NCBI GenBank assembly: GCA_007449985.2
Contig: VIIQ02000662.1
Location: 331,171 to 395,170 of the forward strand
DNA from: Desmodesmus armatus
Lineage: Eukaryota; Chlorophyta; Chlorophyceae; Sphaeropleales; Scenedesmaceae
DNA length: 64,000 nucleotides
Direction of reading: 5' to 3'
Under the pieces are notes generated by a model. The model worked only from the letters and a program-made list of their open reading frames with translations. It did not search any database and was not told the DNA's origin. Position 1 is the stretch's first letter. Every line of letters begins with the position of its first letter. Shown here piece after piece: positions 12,142 through 20,646 of this stretch. The position numbers were made by a program, and so were the translations under genes.

Positions 12142-12159
12142 CCGAGGTCTCCGCTACCA
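12142..12159 (-). promoter_or_regulatory. Primer-binding site
   Basis: Two bases after the 5' LTR the minus strand reads TGGTAGCGGAGACCTCGG. It starts with TGG, complementary to the CCA end of a tRNA, and its first bases resemble initiator-Met tRNA sites used by other LTR elements. The exact tRNA cannot be confirmed here. Confidence 0.75.
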
Positions 12160-12161
12160 CT

Positions 12162-12481
12162 TGCTGAGAGCTGTGGAACGCTCTGTCAGTGCGTGCATGC
12201 CAAGACTAGACTTTCCTATGACTTTGGATGCCATGAAGAGAGTCTGGGCTCGGACTCAGGGAATCCTGCGAACGACGAGGTTACCAATGACCGAACAAGA
12301 TAACAGATACAACTGGGAATGATGTAGGAAAGATAACCAGAAGGAATTCGAAGTGTCGAGCATGAGCGCAGGGCTCGTGCTTGATACCGAAAGGTCGACT
12401 GGCCTTCGACCGACCAACCGGATTACGGTTGTGACAGGCCGTTGACAACCAAAAGATAAAGTATCGAGCTTACTCATAACA
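12162..12481 (-). repeat. Chromovirus 5' LTR
   Basis: 320 bp identical copy of 6772-7091. On the minus strand it runs TGTTATGAG to CTCAGCA and should hold the element's promoter and polyadenylation site. Confidence 0.95.
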
Positions 12482-12486
12482 GACGC
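12482..12486. repeat. Target-site duplication GACGC, right copy
   Basis: Matches 6767-6771 and is followed directly by GCATGACTGCC, the continuation of the unit 3 exon. Confidence 0.95.
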
Positions 12487-12791
12487 GCATGACTGCCGCA
12501 CTCTCGAAGGTGCAGCAGGAGATGAAGCAGGACTTGAAGGAGGTGAAGCAGGAGGTGAAGCAGGACCTGTCGAAGGTGCAGCAGGAGGTGAAGCAGGACT
12601 TGAAGGAGGTGAAGCAGGACTTGAAGGAGGCCAAGCAGGAGCTGAAGCACGACTTGAAGGAGGTCAAGCAGAAGCAGTTTGAGCAGGGGGCCAGCATTTT
12701 GCAGCTCAAGTACCTTGTTGCTGCCCTGCTTGTGGTGATTGTGGTTGTGTCTGGGGTGAAAGAGCTGCTGAGCTTGATCAAGTTTGTGTGA
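12487..12791 (+). pseudogene. Coil/membrane exon copy 3, 3' part
   Basis: Continuation of the exon cut at 6771. It holds the longest coil of the array, with KQEVKQDLSKVQQEV and KEAKQELKHDL modules, then the common ILQLKYLVAAL membrane helix and TGA at 12789. An internal ATG at 12489 leaves about 100 residues open, but the exon's splice acceptor lies on the far side of the element. Confidence 0.8.
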
Positions 12792-13320
12792 GACAGCACT
12801 GTCTGTCGCAATGGCAGCACGCTCTGCCTTACAACTTTTGTTGCATGCATGTGGCCGCTGAGGTGGTGTTGGTAGGACGTTTTTTTTGTTTTCAAGTAGT
12901 AGGAGCAGTCATGGCGCAGGTGCCTGCGGCGCTCTCGTCGATGCGTGCATGCATGCATTGCCCTGTGGCACATGCGGCATGCACATGTACAACACCATGA
13001 TCGCACATGCAGCAGCACATGGAATAATCATGCCCGACACGTTTCTTCGCGTGTGTGTGTGGAAGGGGGGGGGGCAGCCTTGCTATGCTATTGCTGGTTT
13101 GCTGGACAAGGGGTTGGCGGGACACTTCTGTCATACCCGATTGGGTCATGCATCCGATTAGGGCTGCACTTCTGTGCAATATTATTTGAGGTGTGTTGGA
13201 GAGCATTCCTGAGGGCTTGTGTTGCCCCAAGACAGGTTGTCACTCAGAGTGCCAGGTGGCACTTGCAGTGCCTGTTATGTCTGTTGAGATTCTGCACTCA
13301 CAGCATAAGGCTGCGCGTTG
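12792..13320 (+). repeat. Array unit 3, right non-coding part
   Basis: Post-exon half of unit 3, with a T-rich run near 12881, GCATGCATGCAT palindromic stretches and a G run near 13066-13074. No gene was recognised in it. Confidence 0.85.
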
Positions 13321-14398
13321 TGTTGGCATAGATCCTGCATGGGTAGCATGTAGGAGATGCACAGCGCAGTCATTCCAGGAGCAGGTTCAGTTTTGTGGGC
13401 TGTGCTGCTCTTGCAGCATGGTGTGGTGAGGTTTGCAGTGGCGTGGGTGCTGCTTTGTGGTGGTCTTCTGCCTCACCAAGCGTGCCTTGCAAACACATCC
13501 AGGACACAGCAAGACACAGGGTCGACATTGTTGCCTTGCCTTGCAACCACGGTGTGAACAAGGCAAGGCACAACACAAGGTCAACATGGTACCCTCAAGG
13601 GCCCCTCGGCCCATGCCTGTTCACAGCATGTGTAGCTTGATAAGGGCGATGCCCTGTTTCTTGCAGGGGGTGCAGTTTTCATCCAGACAGGCACACGTTC
13701 AAAGGGTTGTGCCCTTGTGCAGCCCTACTCACATGCATTCCATTCATGCATGTGTGGATTCATGCATTCCATTCATGCATGTGTGGATTGTTCAGGACCC
13801 GAGGCAATCGGTGCCAAGCCAGCAGGGTCAGTGTGAGGAGACAAAAGACCCTGCGTTTTCCTTTTACCAAGTAAAACAGTGCAACATCGACCGTGTTGCA
13901 ACCCACATGTTACACGTCACACCCCACAAAGTCAGGCAACACATAACTAGCTGCCATAACGCCCCACCTCCACAGCTGGTCATTGCCTGTCAGCAGTCAA
14001 CAGTGCACCACCTCACCTCCACTGCACACCTACCAACACCAGCCAGCACTTTCACCATCACACCAGCAACAGCAGCAAAAAATGCAGGCCAAGAGCTGCC
14101 AGGCTCCTGCAAGGATAACCAGTGCTCTCGGCAGCACAAGCCGGGGGCCATTCTGCAGACAGAGGTGCCTGCCCAGGCCTTTCAAAGCAGGGCGATGTAT
14201 CCCGGTGCGTGTACACTGTGCCTTGGCTGGACAGTCGGTGGCACCGTGCAGCAACATACGCACAATTTGCCGCATGTGTTGCATGGACTGGCTGGGACTC
14301 CGACCGAGGGAAAAGAACTGCTGTTCCTGCTGTTGCTGCTGCTGCTGCTGTTGTTGGGTTCTCTTGCCCTCTGTTCACCCTCTGTTCACCCTCTGCAG

Positions 14399-14761
14399 GT
14401 GCAGGCGTACCAAGCATCACCAGATCAGCCAGCACAGCCAGATCTGGCTGAACTCAAGGAAACAGTCCAGCTGCAGAAGATGGAGCTGTTGCTGAACGCG
14501 ATGGAGACGCGCATGACTGCCGCACTCTCGAAGGTGCAGCAGGAGGTGAAGCAGGACCTGTCGAAGGTGCAGCAGGAGGTGAAGCACGACTTGAAGGAGG
14601 TCAAGCAGGAGCTGAAGCACGACTTGAAGGAGGTCAAGCAGAAGCAGTTTGAGCAGGAGGCCAGCATTTTGCAGCTCAAGTACCTTGTTGCTGCCCTGCT
14701 TGTGGTGATTGTGGTTGTGTCTGGGGTGAAAGAGCTGCTGAGCTTGATCAAGCTTGTGTGA
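14399..14761 (+). CDS. Coiled-coil, tail-anchored membrane protein, last exon (copy 4)
   Basis: Paralogue of 2692-3054, 120 residues to TGA. It lacks 12 bp (four residues, between NAME and TRM), has a coil with KHDLKEVKQELKHDL, and ends LIKLV. The upstream frame is open as far as 13433, the longest in the array, but only because of an extra A in an A run near 14080; this openness is not shared by other units. It is the last copy with its local upstream sequence undisturbed; the 12.4 kb element sits about 330 bp downstream. Confidence 0.6.
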   Translation: MQAYQASPDQPAQPDLAELKETVQLQKMELLLNAMETRMTAALSKVQQEVKQDLSKVQQEVKHDLKEVKQELKHDLKEVKQKQFEQEASILQLKYLVAALLVVIVVVSGVKELLSLIKLV

Positions 14762-15083
14762 GACAGCACTGTCTGTCGCAATGGCAGCACGCTCTGCCTT
14801 ACAACTTTTGTTGCATGCATGTGGCCGCTGAGGTGGTGTTGGTAGGACGTTTTTTTTTTGTTTTCTAGTAGTAGGAGCAGTCATGGCGCAGGTGCCTGCG
14901 GCGCTCTCGTCGATGCGTGCATGCATGCATTGCCCTGTGGCACATGCGGCATGCACATGTACAACACCATGATCGCACATGCAGCAGCACATGGAATAAT
15001 CATGCCCGACACGTTTCTTCGCGTGTGTGTGTGGAAGGGGGGGGGGGCAGCCTTGCTATGCTATTGCTGGTTTGCTGGACAAG

Positions 15084-15087
15084 GGGT
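15084..15087. repeat. Probable 4-bp target duplication GGGT, left copy
   Basis: GGGT precedes the left end TGACGC and GGGT follows the right end GCGTCA (27509-27512). The uninterrupted units have GGGGTTGG once here. Depending on where the element ends are drawn the shared stretch is 4-6 bases, so microhomology is a possible alternative. Confidence 0.65.
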
Positions 15088-15871
15088 TGACGCGAGCAGC
15101 AGCCTCATTGACCGATTCCTGCTGAGTGTGTAGTAATCTCAGAGGAATGTTCTGTGATGAGTTAAGTTGTCCAATGCATGCAGTGTTATGTTGGCCAGTT
15201 GACTAATCTTGCCTGCTCAACTGGGGCTTATGGTGACATCAGATCGTGGCAGATACTGTTGTCCAGAACGCATGTGCGATGTTTAGCTGATGATTATTGA
15301 GTGTTGCGGCGATCACAGTGCTGCACAGCAGGAGCGTGGTGGCATTCGCGGTATAAGGGTTGAGTGCCAGGGTGCTGATTCGTGTTTGCTGAGGTGCTGT
15401 GTAGCGCCGCACTCGGCTTTGACAGTGTCTGTAATCTATCTGGCAAAGGCTTCCATTCACTCGCTTTCCATTGTACCTCAAGGGAGAGCGCATAGGCGCA
15501 GCAAGCTTTGCAGCAGCCTGTGGTTGAACCGGGTGCCAGAACATCCAAACCAGCATCAACAATTACTTTGACCAAGCAAGCGCACAAGCACGTGAGCACG
15601 TGAGTACATATTGCTTTATACTGCAGCCTGAGGCTGCGAGGCAGCAAGCTGCACAGCCTAGTGCAGCGCAACACAAGCCGAGTGCCCATTTATTCACTAC
15701 TACCTGCTTTCTGAGGCTCAGCTAGCGCTCAGGAGCGAGCACTAGTGGGTAGGGCGGGTTGTACGGGCCCTGGGCGCATTACGGGGCGTCCAGGCAGCAA
15801 AATTGTGTTTGTATATATATAGTACTTAAGCTCAATTTAGTGGGTTTCGACCACCCAAGCAACAAACCCAG
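15088..15871 (+). promoter_or_regulatory. 5' leader of the methyltransferase element with TATA-like run
   Basis: About 780 bp with no convincing coding frame. A TATATATATA run at 15812-15821 lies about 50 bases before the open Gag frame and could be a promoter element. No clear primer-binding site (TGG plus tRNA complement) could be fixed. No copy of this segment was found at the right end of the element. Confidence 0.4.
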
Positions 15872-16296
15872 TTGTGTCAACCCACGCTGGCTTCAGCGGC
15901 GGGCAGACGGTCGCAGCAGCCCTTTACAGCCAGCGGAACTGTGTCAGAGCAGTTCACTTCGTTGATCCGTCAGGCAATCGACGAAGTGCGAGCTGAAGAA
16001 GGTGCATCAGGCGCTGACTTCCCCTACCTACCAGCTGGTGAGCATAGGCCCCAAACAGCTGGGCAACAGGCCACAACTGGTGATTTATCAGCCAGTATCA
16101 CACAGGTCTACGACAACCCGCTGTTTGAAGAAAACCCTAGTGTCATGACCAGCCTACGCAGTCTGTCCTATGGTGGCAAGGTGGACACAGCGGGCAGCTC
16201 TACCCTCACCTCACTCTGGTCAGGCCGCCCAGGTGTCAAGCACTTTGGACTTTTCCAGAGGAACATGCAGGTCAGCATGGGGAAGACACGGACTCC
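15872..16296 (+). CDS. Gag N-terminal segment (frame-shifted from the main Gag frame)
   Basis: An open frame in phase 2 with no ATG until about 16145. The protein-like sequence includes EQFTSLIRQAIDEVRAEEG and SLRSLSYGGKVD, up to GLFQRNMQ. Near 16260-16300 the sensible frame changes to phase 1, where the long Gag-protease frame starts without an ATG (GTG at 16297). A 1-bp indel or a small intron would join them. It probably encodes the leading part of Gag; no family is recognised. Confidence 0.5.
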
Positions 16297-19200
16297 GTGT
16301 CTGCTGAGCAGGCACTGGACAAGGGTTATGACCGATACAGCGGAGAAGAAATGGCAGAAATTGCCCAGCATACAGAACCCAGGTCAGATGCAGCCAAGAC
16401 CATCGAGCAGCTCCGCCAGCTCATGGAGAAGCAGGTCAAGGTAGCTGACAAGGGATGGTACATTGATTTGCAACCAACACAGGAGATCTGCGACTTCCTG
16501 CGTGTCAGGCATCCCAACGGTGATGCAGCAGTGGACCTCCTGCTTCAGAAGCTCAAGGAGGAGTACAAGCCTGTCTACCTGGAGGCAAAGGGCAACGGAT
16601 GGGCAGTGCATGAGGAGGAGAACAAGCTGGAGGATGTGCTGGCCTCCAATGCACCTCCACCGGTACCAGCAGCTGCAAGTGGCAACATGTCAGGGGCCAG
16701 TGGTGCAACAGGAGGCCAGGCAGCAGCAGAAGCAACTGCAGCAGCTACTGCAGCAGCGGCAACAGACCCACAGCAGGCAGCCATGGCAGCACTGCTGACA
16801 GCCCTCACTGACAAGGTGACCAAGACCCAGAAGGAGCCCAAGTATGTGCTGCACGTCAACGGGACCCGCCATACTCCACACAGCAGCGTCATCACCCTCT
16901 TCTGGTGTGTGATGGACACAGCCTATGGCGCGGCCACCAGTGAGGACAGGCTGGAGTTTTACAAGCTGCGTAACGCAGGTTCCCAAGAAGGCATGACGGT
17001 GCCGAAGTTTGCGCACAAGGTCTCAGAGCTGTACATCAGTCTCAAGCCCATGGACACCCTACCAACAGGCTCAGACATCTCGGTGTTCTGCAGTGGCCTC
17101 AGCAACCCCAGGAGCAGGGAGTTTGCGCGTCAGCGTGCAGAGGAGTACCAGGCACAAAACATGAAGCCAATCGACATATGGGCGCTGGCAGACAAGGTCC
17201 AGCACTATGAGCACAACCTGGACAACGAAAACCTTCTGGAGCAGCAGGCAGCAGCAGTAGCGAGATCTGGTGGCAGTGCAGGGGCTGGTGGAAGCAAGGG
17301 AGGCAGGCGCGGAGCAGATGACAACATGCTACAGGTGTTGATGCAAACCAGGCGCGACAATGAGACAACCAAGCAGTACATGTCCCGCATGGGGCCGCGC
17401 GAGAGGCTGCAGATAAGCAAGGGCTTCGAGATGTGCGCCATTGACCCCAAGGACCCTGACGCAGTGTGCACAAACTGCCCTGTCAGTAAGAAGCCGCACC
17501 TGAACTCAGACTGCAAGAGCAAGCGGATGAATGCTGCACTGGCCATGGCAGCAGTACAGGGCGGCAGTGCTGGCAGCAAGAGCAACAGCAGCAGCAGCGG
17601 CGGTGGCGGCGGCGGCAACTCTGGCGTGCCTACAACCATGATGGATGTGAACACGCTGGCGGTCATGATGCAGCAGGCTATGGCAATGGCAGCAGCAGGA
17701 GCGCCTCCAGCCCGCATGGGACAGGGTCTGCCACGTGCCTACAACAAACCTGAAGGCAGCGGCAAGGGCAACAGGGGCAGGCAGCAGTACCAAACCTCTC
17801 CTGGGCTCATCACTGGCGCAGCAGCTATGGCGTGCCTCATCTGCGGCTTCAGCAAGGGCCATGCAGATGGAGTGTGCTACCTTGACAAGCCAGATCAGGC
17901 GCCAGACAGGTGGGAGGGACCCACGGCACGCGCACCAGAGCAAGGCGTCATCCACTACATCAGCAGGAGCATGCAGCTGAAGCTGGTGCCCAAGCTAGGA
18001 CGCTGCAAGGAGCTACTGCAAAGGCTGGCGCAGCAGAACAAGCTGCCACCTATGATGCTGCAGTACATCCAACAGCACTCACAGCAGCCGCAGGCGGCTA
18101 TGGCCTATGGCCCACCTGGAGGACACTATGCAGCAGCGGCCTACCTGGCAAGCATGATGCCTGGCATGGTGAACCAATGGCCCATGATGGGCGGCATGGC
18201 AGGACAGCAGGCAGCAGCAGGCCTGCCAGCAGGCAACTCTCCTCTGGCGATCACTGGCGTGCCAACACCTGCAGCGGACGGCAGCAGTGCTGGTGGGCAA
18301 GCAGCCATGATGGTGCTCCCCGCAGCAGCAGGCGCACAGGATTCCACAGGTGAGGACCAGGGTTTCTCAGGGCACCAGCATGAGGCATTGAACTTTGGAC
18401 CTTCTTACTGCTTTGTGACCTGTGCTGACTGGGAGCAGTCACCAGCAGAGGGGGCATTCAGCAGCATGGCAGAAGGCGAGCAGCACGCCCTCATGGTGAC
18501 AGCAGAAGGTCAGCGCAGCATGGTCACCCGTGCGCAGGCAGGTACAGGAGGCGTGCAGCCAGGCAGAAGCATCAGGCAGCCAATACCAAAGGGCTTTCTG
18601 CCACCAGCAGTACTCCCAACAGACCTGAATGCCATGCACATGGTGCCACCCACCATCATCTCAAAGCCTACCGGTATGCGCATAATTGAGGAGCTGCAGA
18701 TGCTAAATCCACTGCTAGACATTCAGCAGAAGGTGGCAGCAGTCAAGGGGGTGCTGAACACAGCACACAGCAGCAGCAGTAACTCTCAGCCTGCAGGACA
18801 GCAGACATCAGCAGAGGCATCAGCAGCAGAGGGTTCTGCCAGCACGGTGTCCAGCAGCAGCGCTGGGCGCCGTGGCCCTATTGCAGCAGCGGCAGCAGCT
18901 GGCCGCGACCTCCTGACATCTGTAGTCCTGCAGCTGGGTTTCAAGCCTCTCAAGATGGATCACTCACAACGTCAGTCGCTGCCTGTCACGCTTGACTTTC
19001 TCACAGGTACCAGCAAGCTAGATGGACTGACGCTGACAACGGCAGACGGCAGAGACATTCTGGTGAGGTTAGCATTCAAGGACAACGGCTCCAATATCCT
19101 GCTGATCACAGAGGATGCCTGTGGCCGGTGGGGCATTACCATCATCAGAACAGCACAGGTGCCAGCAGTGACAGGCATTGATGGCAGCCCTTTAAGGCAG

Positions 19201-20646
19201 ATCATCGGCAGGACAGGACCGCTGACCCTTACACTGGCTAAGGGGCACCCACTGGCAGCAGTGCTGCCTGTACCCTGCGCATACGTGATCAAGGGAGATG
19301 CAGGGGGCCTTTTTAACCTGTGCCTTGACAAGAAAACACTTCTGCCGGTGTATGGATACGTTGACCCTATGCTGAACATGCTGTGCTACCGTCCGCTGGC
19401 TGCACAGGGACGCATGGATGTCATGCATGGCATTCCTGTGCGCGGCTACGGCGCTCCTGGCCTCGACAACAGCAGCAGCGGTGGTAACATGGCGGCAGTC
19501 ACGGTCGCGGACAGCAGCGAGGAAGCAGCAGCAGAGGAGCCATGGAGTGGCATAGTGCCATACGGGAGGCCTGTGACAGCTGCAGTACTCGCAGCTGCCA
19601 ATGACCACCTGCAGCAGCTGATACGTGAGGGAGTAGTCTGCGAGGTACACCCTTCCAGCAGCGGGGAAGTGAACATCAACGACAGGACAGCAGGAGGTGC
19701 CGTCCAGCAGGTGGTGCAAGAGGACAGTGGCAGCAGCAGCTCTGCTAGCACAAGCAGCCTGCCGGCGCTGGGCGTCAGCACTGACACAGAGAGCATCGCT
19801 GCCCCAGACGAGGCTAGCAGTGCCAGCAGCAGCAGCAGCAACAACAAGAGTGCGGGCATCGAGGAGATCAGTCCCCACGGAGAAGCTGTAGCTGCTTGGC
19901 TTGAGCAGCAGGCACCACCTCAGGCCAAGAAGCACCGCAGGAGGCGCAGGAGGGGACGCAAGGACAGGAAGCAGCAGCAGCATGAGGGTGATGCAGCAGC
20001 CGCAGACGACAAGCCAGACAACGGCAGGACAGGCTTCAGCTGGGCAAAACTGGCTGGCAAGTTGCTGCCAGCCGTGAGCTGGGTAACAGTTCAGCTGGTG
20101 CTGCTGGTGCTGGGCGCATTCCACTTCTTTGTGGATGTGCCGCTGAGGGAGTGGCCCTCAAGGCTCTTCCAAGATCTGGTCAACCTGGCAGGAGCCGCAG
20201 TGCGCCCAGACGCCCACCACAGTCACTACGTGAGGGCACAGGAAATGCCTGTGCCCGCCAACAACAGGAACGCACGCATGCGACGTCGCAACAGGGGTCC
20301 AAGACCAGCACCAAACAGGGGCCCAATGCCAGCACCACAGAGAGCAGCAGCAGAGGAGGAGGCTGCACCTGTCAGGGTGTCAGTAATGGCAACCATGCGA
20401 CACTCAGGCAGAGTGATCAGCGCGCGCACAGTGCTGATGGGTATGCTGTGCTTCTTCTCATTTGTCTGCTCAACAACAGCTATGAGGGTCTCTACTTCCC
20501 TGGGCTCAGCAGCAACAGGCTCAACCCTGCAGCCCGGCTACGTCCCTCTACCAGATGGCATCCCTCCACACCTGCACATGCACCTGCTTCAGCAGGAGCT
20601 TGCAAACCTGCATGTCAGTAGGTTTCGCTGCTACAGCGGACTCTGA
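16297..20646 (+). CDS. Gag-protease polyprotein with membrane segments
   Basis: A 1449-residue frame. The N-terminal third is Gag-like, including TLFWCVMDTAYG and KLRNAGSQEGMTVPKF. A first knuckle-like motif CTNCPVSKKPHLNSDC (C-x2-C-x6-H-x4-C) is near residue 395, and a second, CLICGFSKGHADGVC (C-x2-C-x5-H-x4-C), near 515. Gln/Ala/Gly-rich linkers follow. A retropepsin-like stretch near residues 890-1040 has VRLAFKDNGSNILLI where DSG or DTG is expected. A basic patch KKHRRRRRRGRKDRK leads to a hydrophobic segment (WVTVQLVLLVLGAFHFF, about 1267-1283) and a second one (VLMGMLCFFSFVC, about 1383-1395). The RT frame overlaps the end in another phase. Membrane segments between protease and RT are unusual. 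Confidence 0.72.
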   Translation: MSAEQALDKGYDRYSGEEMAEIAQHTEPRSDAAKTIEQLRQLMEKQVKVADKGWYIDLQPTQEICDFLRVRHPNGDAAVDLLLQKLKEEYKPVYLEAKGNGWAVHEEENKLEDVLASNAPPPVPAAASGNMSGASGATGGQAAAEATAAATAAAATDPQQAAMAALLTALTDKVTKTQKEPKYVLHVNGTRHTPHSSVITLFWCVMDTAYGAATSEDRLEFYKLRNAGSQEGMTVPKFAHKVSELYISLKPMDTLPTGSDISVFCSGLSNPRSREFARQRAEEYQAQNMKPIDIWALADKVQHYEHNLDNENLLEQQAAAVARSGGSAGAGGSKGGRRGADDNMLQVLMQTRRDNETTKQYMSRMGPRERLQISKGFEMCAIDPKDPDAVCTNCPVSKKPHLNSDCKSKRMNAALAMAAVQGGSAGSKSNSSSSGGGGGGNSGVPTTMMDVNTLAVMMQQAMAMAAAGAPPARMGQGLPRAYNKPEGSGKGNRGRQQYQTSPGLITGAAAMACLICGFSKGHADGVCYLDKPDQAPDRWEGPTARAPEQGVIHYISRSMQLKLVPKLGRCKELLQRLAQQNKLPPMMLQYIQQHSQQPQAAMAYGPPGGHYAAAAYLASMMPGMVNQWPMMGGMAGQQAAAGLPAGNSPLAITGVPTPAADGSSAGGQAAMMVLPAAAGAQDSTGEDQGFSGHQHEALNFGPSYCFVTCADWEQSPAEGAFSSMAEGEQHALMVTAEGQRSMVTRAQAGTGGVQPGRSIRQPIPKGFLPPAVLPTDLNAMHMVPPTIISKPTGMRIIEELQMLNPLLDIQQKVAAVKGVLNTAHSSSSNSQPAGQQTSAEASAAEGSASTVSSSSAGRRGPIAAAAAAGRDLLTSVVLQLGFKPLKMDHSQRQSLPVTLDFLTGTSKLDGLTLTTADGRDILVRLAFKDNGSNILLITEDACGRWGITIIRTAQVPAVTGIDGSPLRQIIGRTGPLTLTLAKGHPLAAVLPVPCAYVIKGDAGGLFNLCLDKKTLLPVYGYVDPMLNMLCYRPLAAQGRMDVMHGIPVRGYGAPGLDNSSSGGNMAAVTVADSSEEAAAEEPWSGIVPYGRPVTAAVLAAANDHLQQLIREGVVCEVHPSSSGEVNINDRTAGGAVQQVVQEDSGSSSSASTSSLPALGVSTDTESIAAPDEASSASSSSSNNKSAGIEEISPHGEAVAAWLEQQAPPQAKKHRRRRRRGRKDRKQQQHEGDAAAADDKPDNGRTGFSWAKLAGKLLPAVSWVTVQLVLLVLGAFHFFVDVPLREWPSRLFQDLVNLAGAAVRPDAHHSHYVRAQEMPVPANNRNARMRRRNRGPRPAPNRGPMPAPQRAAAEEEAAPVRVSVMATMRHSGRVISARTVLMGMLCFFSFVCSTTAMRVSTSLGSAATGSTLQPGYVPLPDGIPPHLHMHLLQQELANLHVSRFRCYSGL

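Larger units (their letters stand above)
6772..12481 (-). mobile_element. Ty3/Gypsy chromovirus with identical LTRs
   Basis: A 5.71 kb LTR retrotransposon lying on the minus strand. It has 320 bp LTRs at both ends (TG...CA on each strand), a 5 bp target duplication, a primer-binding site next to the 5' LTR and a polypurine tract next to the 3' LTR. The order protease, reverse transcriptase, RNase H, integrase, chromodomain is diagnostic of chromoviruses within Ty3/Gypsy. The LTRs read identical base for base, so insertion is recent. Yet gag appears internally shortened and pol has two 1-bp frame breaks (about 8777 and 7566). Either the copy was moved in trans or the breaks are sequence errors. 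Confidence 0.95.
13321..15087 (+). repeat. Array unit 4, left part (continues at 27509-27718)
   Basis: The unit is intact until it stops at ...GACAAGGGGT (15087). The missing end of the same unit, starting GGGTTGGCGGG, resumes at 27509. Everything between is therefore inserted DNA. Confidence 0.93.

Noticed and set aside
13433..14398. Long open frame upstream of the coil exon in unit 4
   Set aside because: Open only in some units; 1-bp indels break it in others, and it crosses a CTG tract ending in a good splice acceptor. Treated as intron or untranslated sequence.
20040..20500. Envelope gene in the methyltransferase element
   Set aside because: Hydrophobic segments lie inside the Gag-protease frame before RT, not after integrase, and show no signal peptide or envelope-like ectodomain.
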